The notes beneath the pieces were generated by a model. That model was not told the DNA's origin. It ran no database searches and saw only the letters and a program-made list of their open reading frames with translations. A stretch of DNA of 64,000 nt from Candidatus Limosilactobacillus excrementigallinarum (GTDB lineage: Bacteria > Bacillota > Bacilli > Lactobacillales > Lactobacillaceae), in contig DWZS01000003.1 of assembly GCA_019117445.1 (NCBI GenBank), positions 1 to 64,000 of the forward strand, in the 5' to 3' direction. The translations under genes were made by a program, and so were the position numbers. How positions within the stretch are numbered: the first letter of the stretch is position 1; each line of letters begins with the position of its first letter. Positions 35,454 to 43,429 of this stretch are shown piece after piece.

Positions 35454-35467
35454 TGTAAACGTTTACA
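35454..35467 (+). promoter_or_regulatory. Perfect palindromic cre box 2
   Basis: TGTAAACGTTTACA, a perfect palindrome and consensus cre, about 16 bases after the -10 box; a repressing position for CcpA or a LacI-type regulator. Confidence 0.82.
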
Positions 35468-35567
35468 AGAGTTAGCTGTCTACAGAAAATAACCTTTGCA
35501 TTAGTTAGCAATTATTCATTTATTCGTGTAAAAGTTAGATTCTGCTGTCAATTAGGGGAGTGCAAAT

Positions 35568-36965
35568 ATGGATATGACACATAAGGGTAACCAACTACAC
35601 CAAGTCAAGCCCGTAAAGAAAGCACGGGTGGATCTCGATGCTGGGCTACCAGATCTACCAAAGCGCGTGATTTTTGCGATTACGTTTGGTTTCTTGGGAA
35701 TTAATATGGGATTCTCACTACAGAGTTCCCAGATGAGTCGGATTTTCCAATCAATTGGTGCTAATCCGAACACGTTAGGTTTCTTCTTCATTTTCCCACC
35801 GTTAATGGGAATGATTGTGCAACCATTAATTGGTAAGTACTCAGACCGGACCTGGAATCGGTTTGGTCGGCGGATGCCATACTTACTGTTTGGTGCGCCA
35901 ATTGCAGCACTAGTTTTGCTGATGCTGCCATTTTCTGGATCCTTCGGCTTCGGCTATGGTTCGCTGGCTGCGATGATCTTTGCGGCATTTGCTGTTTGCT
36001 TTATGGACCTGTTCAACAACATTTGTATGCAACCATTCCGGATGATTGTGGGTGACATGGTTAACAACAAGCAAAAGAATTTTGCCTGGTCATGGCAACA
36101 GATCTTCTTTAATACTGGTGGTATTTTAGCATCACTGTTACCATTCATCTTTACTGCATTCGGTATGCACAACACTGCTAAAAAAGGCGTGGTACCAAAC
36201 ACCGTTATTTGGGCATACATCGTTGCGGCGGCAGTTTTACTGATTACTAGTATGTGGACCGTCTTTAATGTTAAGGAATACGATCCAGCTACTTACGCTA
36301 AGTATCATGGGATTGATCCAGCTGCTAATAAGAAGTCAGTTTCGCTCTGGCACTTATTGAAGACGGCACCAAAGGCCTTTTACGAAATTTGTTTGGTTCA
36401 ATTCTTCAGTTGGGTCGGTGTAATGTACGTCTGGACTTATTCAACTGGAACCCTTGCAAAGAACGTTTGGGGAACCACAAACCCAACCAGTGCTGGCTTC
36501 CAATCAGCTGGTAACTGGTACGGTGTGCTGACGGCAATTTTGAGTGTTGCCGGAATTTGCTGGGGCTTTCTCTACTCCAAGTCCAAGGCCAATGCACGGA
36601 AACAATGGTACACGCTAGGTTTGACTCTCGGGGGAATTGGTTTAATCTTAGTATCATTAGCGCATAATCAAGCGTTGACGATTGTGGCCTTCATTCTCTT
36701 TGGGATTTCATACTTTACGATTCACACGATTCCATTTACCCTGTTAACTTCATCGTTAAATGGTGAAAATGAAGGTGCCTACATGGGATTGTTTAATATC
36801 GGAATTTGTTTACCACAAATTGCAGCTTCATTATTGAGCTTCGTGATCTTCCCAATGACGGGCAAGAGTCAACCAACAATGATGTTAATTGCGGGAATTT
36901 CCTTAATCATTGGTGCCATCGCGGTTCATCAAATTCATGAAGGGGTGGCCGCTGCTAAGGCATAA
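35568..36965 (+). CDS. GPH/SLC45-type sugar transporter
   Basis: A 465-residue 12-helix transporter of the glycoside-pentoside-hexuronide/SLC45-like group that includes lactobacillar maltose permeases. Seen: LQSSQMSRIFQSIGANPN in the first helix pair, SDRTWNRFGRRMPYLLFG (the conserved cytoplasmic loop) and EYDPATYAKYHGI in the central loop. It is a clear paralogue of the transporter in the mal operon at 56.8 kb. No glycosidase gene flanks it, so the sugar is unknown. Two perfect cre sites indicate strong glucose control. Confidence 0.83.
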   Translation: MDMTHKGNQLHQVKPVKKARVDLDAGLPDLPKRVIFAITFGFLGINMGFSLQSSQMSRIFQSIGANPNTLGFFFIFPPLMGMIVQPLIGKYSDRTWNRFGRRMPYLLFGAPIAALVLLMLPFSGSFGFGYGSLAAMIFAAFAVCFMDLFNNICMQPFRMIVGDMVNNKQKNFAWSWQQIFFNTGGILASLLPFIFTAFGMHNTAKKGVVPNTVIWAYIVAAAVLLITSMWTVFNVKEYDPATYAKYHGIDPAANKKSVSLWHLLKTAPKAFYEICLVQFFSWVGVMYVWTYSTGTLAKNVWGTTNPTSAGFQSAGNWYGVLTAILSVAGICWGFLYSKSKANARKQWYTLGLTLGGIGLILVSLAHNQALTIVAFILFGISYFTIHTIPFTLLTSSLNGENEGAYMGLFNIGICLPQIAASLLSFVIFPMTGKSQPTMMLIAGISLIIGAIAVHQIHEGVAAAKA

Positions 36966-36987
36966 GCGATAACTAAATTTAAAAAGT

Positions 36988-37012
36988 ACGGAACAACTAG
37001 CTGTTGTTTCGT
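36988..37012 (+). terminator. Terminator after GPH-type transporter
   Basis: ACGGAACAAC pairs with GTTGTTTCGT (one G-T pair) around a 5-base loop, followed by GCTTTTTG. A TATAAT at 37021-37026 just after it may start the DHH gene. Confidence 0.6.
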
Positions 37013-37054
37013 GCTTTTTGTATAATGAAGAAAAATAACAAAGGAATTGAGCAA

Positions 37055-38134
37055 ATGGCACAGCGACAAATAAAAGTTTTTTCACATAATGATTTAGACG
37101 GGTTTGGGGCGCCATTTTTACTAACGGCGGTTCAGGAATTAGTGTTCCCCGATGAACAGTTTGAGATTACCAATATTGGGGCTGGCAAGATTGATGAAGA
37201 ATTGGATTATTGGTTTGCCCATGCTGATTTAGGGGCTTACACTGATGTTTACATTATGGACATGACGCCCGAAAGTGAACACACTTTTCAGCAACTGAAC
37301 ACCAATTTTGCCAATCACTGGTTGGTGTTCGACCATCATGAAACGGCGGCGGCTTCCCGGCAGCAGTATTCTAATAACATGGTTACTTTTGATAATGGGC
37401 AGAACCAAAGTGCCACTAGTTTAGTCTGGAATTGGGTTCAGCAACAGGACAGGGCGGAGCGTTTGGCTCCAGAACGTCAAACGACCTTAGCGCAAATTGT
37501 GGAATTGATTCGGGCCTACGATACTTGGGATTGGCAAAATGATCCAACCTTAGCGAAGGAAGTTAAAACGGGGGCGGATGAATTGGACCAACTCTTTTGG
37601 TTTTATCCGTTAGATCACTCCGCAGAATTTATTCAAAAAGTGTATTTAGAAGGGTGGTCGCAATATCGTGAAGAAAACAAGCTCCTGATTCAAACGTTAA
37701 ATGATCGACGTCAGCACTATCTTCACCATCACTTGAAAGACGTTTTAATTGATGAATTAGGTGGTCATAAATGGGGCTTTGTATACGCTGACGATTACAA
37801 GTCTGAAATTGCGCATGAGTTATTAGAAGAGCATCCCGAAGTCGCAGCAGCAATGGTAATTAGCCCAACTAGTTTATCGTTGCGGAGTAATGGTCAGATT
37901 GATGTGGCCAAATTTGCAGAAAAATATTTCCGCGGCGGTGGCCACGCAGATGCTGCAGGTGGTCGAATTGATATTAATATGATTCAAGTTGGGGAACGTG
38001 CCGTGATTGAGCATGTTCAGAACCAAATTCAAGAAGCAGCAAAAGATCAAGCGGCAAATCAGGAAACGGTAGCAGATAATTTAGACCCAGCGGTGGCAGA
38101 AAAATTGGCCGCTTTGTTTGGCGATCAGAACTAA
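37055..38134 (+). CDS. DHH-family phosphoesterase (NrnB-like)
   Basis: A 359-residue DHH/DHHA1 phosphoesterase. The N-terminal SHNDLDGFGA supplies metal-binding Asp residues, VFDHHETAA is the DHH signature and the C-terminal RGGGHADAAGGR is the DHHA1 substrate-binding loop. The closest known type is NrnB/YngD of Bacillus, which degrades nano-RNA and short oligonucleotides. The ATG at 37055 has AAAGGA upstream; an in-frame ATG 51 bases earlier overlaps the promoter. A Gln/Ala-rich tail of about 40 residues follows the domain. Confidence 0.85.
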   Translation: MAQRQIKVFSHNDLDGFGAPFLLTAVQELVFPDEQFEITNIGAGKIDEELDYWFAHADLGAYTDVYIMDMTPESEHTFQQLNTNFANHWLVFDHHETAAASRQQYSNNMVTFDNGQNQSATSLVWNWVQQQDRAERLAPERQTTLAQIVELIRAYDTWDWQNDPTLAKEVKTGADELDQLFWFYPLDHSAEFIQKVYLEGWSQYREENKLLIQTLNDRRQHYLHHHLKDVLIDELGGHKWGFVYADDYKSEIAHELLEEHPEVAAAMVISPTSLSLRSNGQIDVAKFAEKYFRGGGHADAAGGRIDINMIQVGERAVIEHVQNQIQEAAKDQAANQETVADNLDPAVAEKLAALFGDQN

Positions 38135-38139
38135 AAAAA

Positions 38140-38160
38140 ATGGCTCCAATTTGGAGCCAT
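38140..38160. terminator. Bidirectional terminator
   Basis: ATGGCTCC/GGAGCCAT with a 5-base loop and A/T runs on either side, between convergent genes. Confidence 0.88.
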
Positions 38161-38163
38161 TTT

Positions 38164-39030
38164 TTATAATGATGATTTTTGGTAATTAGCGTGCAAAAAG
38201 CGGTCCATTGTAATTGGATCTTCACCAGTAAGGCGGTGGAAATCATTGCTAGTTGCGCTCATTAAACCGCGCCCACCAGCATCGTACATGGAAGCTAGTT
38301 CAGCACCGCCATCATTCTTATATATTCTTCCGAATTGTTCAACCGTCACTGGTCGATAGGAAATCGGCTGCCCAGTGACGTCGGTCATAATTTTGGCTAG
38401 CTCAATCATATTATAATTTTGCGGCATCGAGAGGAGATAACTTTGTCCATGATCTCGCATGGTTGGTTGCGCAGCTAGACTAGCAATTGCTTTAGCACTG
38501 TCGTTACGACTAATAAAGCTGAGTGGTTGGTCGCCAACTGGGTAGATAAGATGACCACGTTCGATTAATTCCGGTAAGTACGGCACCAGTGGATCTGCAT
38601 AGAGGGTGTTGCGGACATAAGTGTAGGCTAACCCACTTCCCGCGAGACGCCGGGGAACGTAAGCGTAGAATGGTGACATTTGAAATGGATTATTAGTTTG
38701 ATCGGCAAAGAAGCTAACGAAAATAAAACTTTCAATTCCATTGCGCTTGGCACCGGCCAACACATTTTCAAATTCCTGAACCCGTTTTACTAAGTCATAG
38801 GTGATACTTGGAATATATATAAGAACGTCGATATCAGTAAAACTTTGGTTAATTGTTGATGGATCGGTGTAATCCAAGTGGGTAACGGTCATACTGGAAC
38901 CATCGAAAAGGGAAGCCTTTTTCATGTTATGAACACCAACGCGAATGTCAGTTTCGTCAATATAATTTCGCAGGTGACGAACTACTTTTTGACCAAGATG
39001 GCCGCTAGCACCAGTAACTAAGTATTTCAT
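38164..39030 (-). CDS. NmrA-like NAD(P)-binding reductase
   Basis: A 288-residue atypical short-chain dehydrogenase. The N-terminal YLVTGASGHLGQKVVRHLR is a dinucleotide-binding GxxGxxG motif. The mid-region YVRNTLYADPLVPYLPEL and SFISRNDSAKAIA resemble NmrA/QorB (YtfG) quinone reductases, which use NADPH. The catalytic Tyr-Lys pair of classical SDRs is not seen. Its start overlaps the end of the Rrf2 gene by four bases (ATGA), so the regulator and enzyme form one operon, and redox stress sensing is a reasonable inference. Confidence 0.8.
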   Translation of the reverse strand: MKYLVTGASGHLGQKVVRHLRNYIDETDIRVGVHNMKKASLFDGSSMTVTHLDYTDPSTINQSFTDIDVLIYIPSITYDLVKRVQEFENVLAGAKRNGIESFIFVSFFADQTNNPFQMSPFYAYVPRRLAGSGLAYTYVRNTLYADPLVPYLPELIERGHLIYPVGDQPLSFISRNDSAKAIASLAAQPTMRDHGQSYLLSMPQNYNMIELAKIMTDVTGQPISYRPVTVEQFGRIYKNDGGAELASMYDAGGRGLMSATSNDFHRLTGEDPITMDRFLHANYQKSSL

Positions 39031-39467
39031 TGTTGATTTTCCTCCCTTGTGTGAGCAACTAAAATGTCATTAATGATGTCTTCTAATGTGATGCGGGATA
39101 ACCGGCCGAATGCGGCGTTCTGCACTTCTTGATAAGTTTGTTCGAGAACTTTTTGAATATTACCGCCCACGATACATTCTGGATTGGTTGTGGGGTCGAC
39201 ACTAAAAAGCTGACGATCACCTTCCACTGCATAGTAAATATCCAGTAAAGAAATCGCGCTCGGCTGCTTAGCAAGATGGGGATTCGGTGAACCGTGGGTG
39301 GTCTGGATTAGACCGGCCTTTTGTAATGCCCCCATGATGCGACGAACCACGACCGGTGATGTCATGACACTTGCCGCGATATTTTCACTAGAAAGTTTAG
39401 TATCTTGATAGATATTTAAGTAGGCCAGGATGTGGATAGCATCACTAAATCGAGTTGAAACTTTCAT
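39027..39467 (-). CDS. Rrf2-family transcriptional regulator
   Basis: A 146-residue Rrf2 winged-helix regulator of the YwnA-like subgroup: RFSDAIHILAYLNIYQ, SSENIAASVMTSPVVVRRIMGALQKAGLI (recognition helix) and the ligand region NPECIVGGNIQKVLE. Only one cysteine lies near the cluster-ligand region, so it probably does not carry a 2Fe-2S cluster as IscR does. It is coupled to the reductase gene downstream. A perfect palindrome over its own -35 box (39519-39535) is the obvious candidate operator for autoregulation. Confidence 0.85.
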   Translation of the reverse strand: MKVSTRFSDAIHILAYLNIYQDTKLSSENIAASVMTSPVVVRRIMGALQKAGLIQTTHGSPNPHLAKQPSAISLLDIYYAVEGDRQLFSVDPTTNPECIVGGNIQKVLEQTYQEVQNAAFGRLSRITLEDIINDILVAHTREENQQ

Positions 39468-39501
39468 AAACTCACCTCAATCAAAAAATATGATTGACTA
39501 T

Positions 39502-39530
39502 AATATACCCTGATAATCGTAACTTTTCAA
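39502..39530 (-). promoter_or_regulatory. Promoter of rrf2-reductase operon
   Basis: Minus strand: TTGAAA (39530-39525), 17-base spacer, TATATT (39507-39502), with the -35 inside a perfect palindrome. Confidence 0.65.
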
Positions 39531-39535
39531 GTTAC
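39519..39535. promoter_or_regulatory. Candidate Rrf2 operator
   Basis: GTAACTTTTCAAGTTAC: 7-base perfect arms with a 3-base centre, covering the -35 box of the rrf2 promoter. Assignment to the Rrf2 protein is inference from position. Confidence 0.6.
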
Positions 39536-39552
39536 AAAATTAATCGTTGGTC

Positions 39553-39580
39553 TTGACACTTTAGAGTCTAAAGATATAAT
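39553..39580 (+). promoter_or_regulatory. Promoter of opuC-like operon with operator in spacer
   Basis: Consensus TTGACA (39553-39558), 16-base spacer and consensus TATAAT (39575-39580). The spacer is almost filled by the perfect palindrome CTTTAGAGTCTAAAG (39559-39573), a likely repressor site. Confidence 0.8.
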
Positions 39581-39617
39581 TGACGTAACTAAAATAATTA
39601 CGACTAGGAGGATTGAA

Positions 39618-40565
39618 ATGATTAAATACGATCACGTAGCTAAAACCTATTCCTCCGTTCCGGTCATTCGGGATGTTTCATTTGAAATTAACGAAGGGGA
39701 CCTCTTTGTGTTGGTTGGCCCTAGTGGGAGCGGGAAAACTACCTTATTGAAAATGTTCAATCGATTAACTGTCCCCACCGAAGGGAACGTCTATTATCAA
39801 GGGAAAAAGATTAAAGACTATGATCTCCAACAATTACGGTTACAAACTGGCTATGTTTTACAAGACAGTAGCTTATTTCCTAATTTAAATCTGCAGGATA
39901 ATATTGCGATTCAATTAGAACAGCAAGGGGTTGCGAAAGCAAAACGTCACCAGCGGGCGTGTGAACTATTACGGGCAGTCGATATGGATCCCGAAAAGTA
40001 CGCTAAACGGATGCCGAATGAACTGTCCGGAGGTGAGCAACAACGGGTCGGAATTATTCGAGCACTAGCCGCTAAACCGACGGTAATTTTAATGGATGAG
40101 CCGTTTAGTGCTTTGGATCCAGTGGTTCGTCGCCAATTGCAAGATCTGGTATTGAAACTGCAGAAGCAGACTAAAACTACCATCATCTTTGTGACGCATG
40201 ACATGCATGAGGCATTACGAATTGGTACAAAAATTGCGGTGCTCAAAGATGGTGTTTTGCAGCAGGTCGGGACACCCCAAGAAATTATTAACCAACCTGC
40301 AACTGCATTTGTAAAAGAGTTCTTTCATGGACATGGCTTTCATTTTTCGCTTAATGCAGTCCTTAATGACGGGTTAGGTAAGAAGACCAGCACGGCTTCT
40401 GATGATTTACCCGTGGTTACTGCCAAAAAGCTAGAAGAGTTATTTGTATTTTGCCGTGACCATCAGGCACAGCAGTTTGTTGTGCAGGCTGATGATGGTC
40501 AATACATTGTTAAGCGGCAGGATGTTTGGGATTATTTAATTAGGAGGGAAGAAAATCGTGCTTAA
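39618..40565 (+). CDS. opuCA: Osmoprotectant ABC transporter ATPase (OpuCA-like)
   Basis: A 315-residue ATPase of the quaternary-amine transporter family. Walker A is GPSGSGKTT (about residue 36), signature LSGGEQQRVG, Walker B ILMDEPFSALDP and the switch THDMHEA. About 75 residues after the ATPase core form a shortened CBS-like region; full OpuCA proteins have two CBS domains. It energises uptake of glycine betaine, carnitine or choline at high osmolarity. The permease/binding-protein gene overlaps its end by eight bases. GGAGG precedes the ATG. Confidence 0.88.
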   Translation: MIKYDHVAKTYSSVPVIRDVSFEINEGDLFVLVGPSGSGKTTLLKMFNRLTVPTEGNVYYQGKKIKDYDLQQLRLQTGYVLQDSSLFPNLNLQDNIAIQLEQQGVAKAKRHQRACELLRAVDMDPEKYAKRMPNELSGGEQQRVGIIRALAAKPTVILMDEPFSALDPVVRRQLQDLVLKLQKQTKTTIIFVTHDMHEALRIGTKIAVLKDGVLQQVGTPQEIINQPATAFVKEFFHGHGFHFSLNAVLNDGLGKKTSTASDDLPVVTAKKLEELFVFCRDHQAQQFVVQADDGQYIVKRQDVWDYLIRREENRA

Positions 40566-42090
40566 CTCAATTGCAGAAACGCTTCACGCTCAGCAGGGTG
40601 CGATTATTAAGGCAACCGAGCAACACATCAGTATTTCTTTACTGTCCCTACTAATTGCGATGGTGATTGCTATTCCCTTAGCAATCCTGCTAAAGGACCA
40701 TCGTCGTATCGCCGAAGCCTGTTTGCAAGTTGCGGGAATTATTCAAACGATTCCTAGTTTGGCCATTTTAGGGTTATTAATTCCGCTGGTGGGGATCGGC
40801 ACGGTACCGGCTATAATTGCCCTTGTGTTATATGCCATTATGCCGATTTTTCAAAACACCTATGCCGGACTTACGGAGATTGCGCCAAATTTAGAAGAAG
40901 CAGCGACGGCATTTGGTCTCACTAAATGGAAAAAGTTGCAACGGCTTGAATTACCATTGGCGATGCCGATGATTTTATCAGGAATTCGAATTTCGCTTGT
41001 GATGATTATTGGTACCGCGACCCTGGCAGCCTTAATTGGCGGTGGTGGTCTCGGAACCTTTATCTTGACGGGAATTCAATCCAATAATAATACCTATGTC
41101 ATTATTGGGGCGGTGTTGTCCGCCATTCTAGCCTTTTTCTTTAGTTGGTTATTAAAATTTGTCGGTAGTAATCCCAAACGTCTGCGGATCGGGATGGTTG
41201 CGATTGTAATTTTACTAGTTGGATTTGGCGGTTATAAAGGGTTTCAAGCATTGCGTCCCGCACCAACTAAGATTGTGATTGCGGGCAAAATGGGTAGTGA
41301 ACCCGATATCTTGATTCATATGTATAAGGATCTGATTCAGCAGGAAGATCCCCAGGCAGAGGTTACTTTAAAACCAAATTTTGGTGGTACGACATTCCTG
41401 TTTAAGGCGTTACAAAGTAATCAAATTGATGTTTATCCAGAATTTACGGGAACAGTCAACCAACAAATTATTAAGCTCAAGCAAAAAACGGGCGCTAATC
41501 CCCAAAAGACGTATCAGTTGGCCAAGCGGGAATTAGCACGCCGTTATCAAATGCGTTATTTGAAGCCAATGCAATATCAAAATGGGTATGCATTAGTGGT
41601 AAGTCCACAGTTTGCCAAAACTCACCAGTTAACAAAGATGAGCCAGCTCGCTAATTATAATAATGAAATTACTGCTGGCTTTGATCCTGATTTCTATCAA
41701 TTGCACGATGGTTATCAAGGATTGAAACAGCCATATGGCTATCATTTTAAGAATGTCAAAACTATGGAACCGGCTATTCGTTATCAAGCCATTGCCAATG
41801 GACGGGTGAATGTGGTCGATGGCTACACCACGGATCCGCAAATTACCCAATATCACTTGAAAATGTTACAGGATGATCGACACTTCTTCCCACCATACCA
41901 AGGGGCACCACTAATGAAGGAAAGCTTTGCTAAGCGGAATCCACGGGTGGTTGCTGCTCTCAATAAGTTGGCCGGAAAAATTACCACGAAAGAAATGCAG
42001 CACATGAACTATGAAGTAACGGTTAAAAAGAAAAGTGCAGCGACAGTGGCTCGGCAGTATTTGGTAAAACATCATTTATTAGATAACTAA
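40558..42090 (+). CDS. Osmoprotectant ABC permease fused to binding protein
   Basis: A 510-residue protein joining two functions usually separate: an OpuCB-type permease (residues about 1-210, five to six helices, EEAATAFGLTKWKKLQRLELPLAMP coupling loop, GGGGLGTFI) and an OpuCC-type substrate-binding domain (about 235-505, VIAGKMGSEPDILIHMYKDL, FPEFTG-like VYPEFTGTVN). Fusion puts one binding domain on each permease subunit, so two per transporter. The start is GTG after AGGAGGG and overlaps opuCA. This fused layout is known in several lactic acid bacteria. Substrate not predicted beyond quaternary amines. Confidence 0.88.
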   Translation: MLNSIAETLHAQQGAIIKATEQHISISLLSLLIAMVIAIPLAILLKDHRRIAEACLQVAGIIQTIPSLAILGLLIPLVGIGTVPAIIALVLYAIMPIFQNTYAGLTEIAPNLEEAATAFGLTKWKKLQRLELPLAMPMILSGIRISLVMIIGTATLAALIGGGGLGTFILTGIQSNNNTYVIIGAVLSAILAFFFSWLLKFVGSNPKRLRIGMVAIVILLVGFGGYKGFQALRPAPTKIVIAGKMGSEPDILIHMYKDLIQQEDPQAEVTLKPNFGGTTFLFKALQSNQIDVYPEFTGTVNQQIIKLKQKTGANPQKTYQLAKRELARRYQMRYLKPMQYQNGYALVVSPQFAKTHQLTKMSQLANYNNEITAGFDPDFYQLHDGYQGLKQPYGYHFKNVKTMEPAIRYQAIANGRVNVVDGYTTDPQITQYHLKMLQDDRHFFPPYQGAPLMKESFAKRNPRVVAALNKLAGKITTKEMQHMNYEVTVKKKSAATVARQYLVKHHLLDN

Positions 42091-42129
42091 AGTGGAAACT
42101 CAGGATGCGCATTCTGAGTTTCCACTTTA
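42088..42129. terminator. Bidirectional terminator
   Basis: Sixteen-base perfect arms (starting TAAAGTGGAAACTCAG) with a 10-base loop, between convergent genes. Confidence 0.9.
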
Positions 42130-42131
42130 AT

Positions 42132-42701
42132 TTATGAATTGGTAATTACGACCTTAGTCCCTTGTTTGATATTTTGGTACAACCAGCGAGCGTCTGGTAC
42201 GGAGAGGCGGATACAGCCATGTGAGTTGGCAGTTTTACCCAGTGATTGAGCTTCACTAACCAGGTATTGACCTTGGCGATTAACTGGGACGGAGTGGAAA
42301 AGGTACTCACCGTGATTCTTCCACGAAACCCAGTAACGGGCACCTTCGCCACTTTTGGCGTTAAAAAATGATTGGCCGCGTTCGGCTTGAATATGATAAG
42401 TACCAGTTGGTGTATTATTGTTCTTTCCAGAACCCGTCGACGCATACATGGTGTAGAGGGTTCTTCCGTGATTAATTAAGTAGACCCGTTGCCGCTTCTT
42501 CGAAACGAGGATCCAGAGATTAGGGTATTGACCAACGTTCGGGTAAGGTTTCGTTTCGGATGAATGTTGCCATTGATTACTGGTTGGCGTCTGGTGAGTG
42601 ATTGAAGTATTTTCAAGATGTTGGTGAAAAAGGTAGCGTCCACCAAAAAGCACCAGGCACACTAGCACGATCAAAATGATCAAATGACGGATAAATTTCA
42701 T
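42132..42701 (-). CDS. L,D-transpeptidase (YkuD) 1
   Basis: A 189-residue membrane-anchored YkuD-domain protein. An N-terminal helix (residues about 6-22) is followed by a short Ser/Thr linker, then the catalytic domain ending with the active-site motif NSHGCIRLSVPDARWLY, in which the cysteine is the nucleophile. Such enzymes form 3-3 cross-links or attach molecules to peptidoglycan. It is paralogous to the next gene (shared NLWILVSKKRQRVYLI / MWIHVNLKKQRVYLM type strands). It has its own terminator-bounded unit. Confidence 0.87.
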   Translation of the reverse strand: MKFIRHLIILIVLVCLVLFGGRYLFHQHLENTSITHQTPTSNQWQHSSETKPYPNVGQYPNLWILVSKKRQRVYLINHGRTLYTMYASTGSGKNNNTPTGTYHIQAERGQSFFNAKSGEGARYWVSWKNHGEYLFHSVPVNRQGQYLVSEAQSLGKTANSHGCIRLSVPDARWLYQNIKQGTKVVITNS

Positions 42702-42794
42702 AATGAACTTCCTTAATTATTAATGATTAGCCATGAGTTTAGCACAAAAAGCTGCCAGAGAAATAAGCTTAACCAGAATTTAAATGATTATCAA

Positions 42795-42828
42795 AAACCG
42801 GTCAGCATTGTTTGATGCTGACCGGTTT
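42795..42828. terminator. Terminator between L,D-transpeptidase genes
   Basis: Thirteen-base perfect arms (AAACCGGTCAGCA) with an 8-base loop; downstream of the second transpeptidase gene on the minus strand. Confidence 0.88.
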
Positions 42829-42841
42829 ATTAGTTTTTAAG

Positions 42842-43381
42842 CTAGTCTTTGGAAATAACAACTTTCGTGCCGGTAGGGATGTTTTTGTACATCCATTGTG
42901 AATCTGGAATTGATAGACGGATACAACCGTGTGACATTGGCTTTTTTCCTAAGTAAGAAGCCTGCTTCTTGTCGTATTGCCCCTTATCGTTAATTGGGAC
43001 AGAGTGGAAGAGAAAGTCGTTGCCCTTCCAAGCCACGTAGTAGTTAGCTCCCGCCTTTTCCTCTTGGTTATAGAAGGTATCTCCACGGATGTCTTCAATG
43101 TGGTAAGTACCAGTCGGCGTAGCGTTATGCGCACCAGAGGAACAGTACATTGTGTAGAGCTTTTTATTCTTATTGCTCATCAGGTAAACGCGTTGCTTTT
43201 TCAAATTGACGTGAATCCACATTCCCGGATTTTTTTGGACATCTGGGTATGGTTTGTTTTCTGAAGGTTTGCGGTAATCAATCTTGGCAGCCTTCGCAGA
43301 TCCGGCGGTTCCACCCCAGATCATCATTAGTAGTGCTGCCACGAGAGTAGTTGCTAATAATAATTTACTAAATTTCTTCAT
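42842..43381 (-). CDS. L,D-transpeptidase (YkuD) 2
   Basis: A 179-residue secreted or anchored YkuD protein. The N-terminus MKKFSKLLLATTLVAALLM followed by GGTAGSAKAAK looks like a cleavable signal peptide (Ala-Lys-Ala region near residue 30). The catalytic motif is MSHGCIRLSIPDSQWMY with the nucleophilic Cys. The first paralogue keeps an uncleaved anchor instead, so the two may act at different places. ATG at 43381 follows AAGGGAG; an upstream in-frame start is rejected. Confidence 0.87.
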   Translation of the reverse strand: MKKFSKLLLATTLVAALLMMIWGGTAGSAKAAKIDYRKPSENKPYPDVQKNPGMWIHVNLKKQRVYLMSNKNKKLYTMYCSSGAHNATPTGTYHIEDIRGDTFYNQEEKAGANYYVAWKGNDFLFHSVPINDKGQYDKKQASYLGKKPMSHGCIRLSIPDSQWMYKNIPTGTKVVISKD

Positions 43382-43429
43382 TTTAATTCGCTCCCTTAAT
43401 AATACAGGGAACATTCTAACACATTTGGG

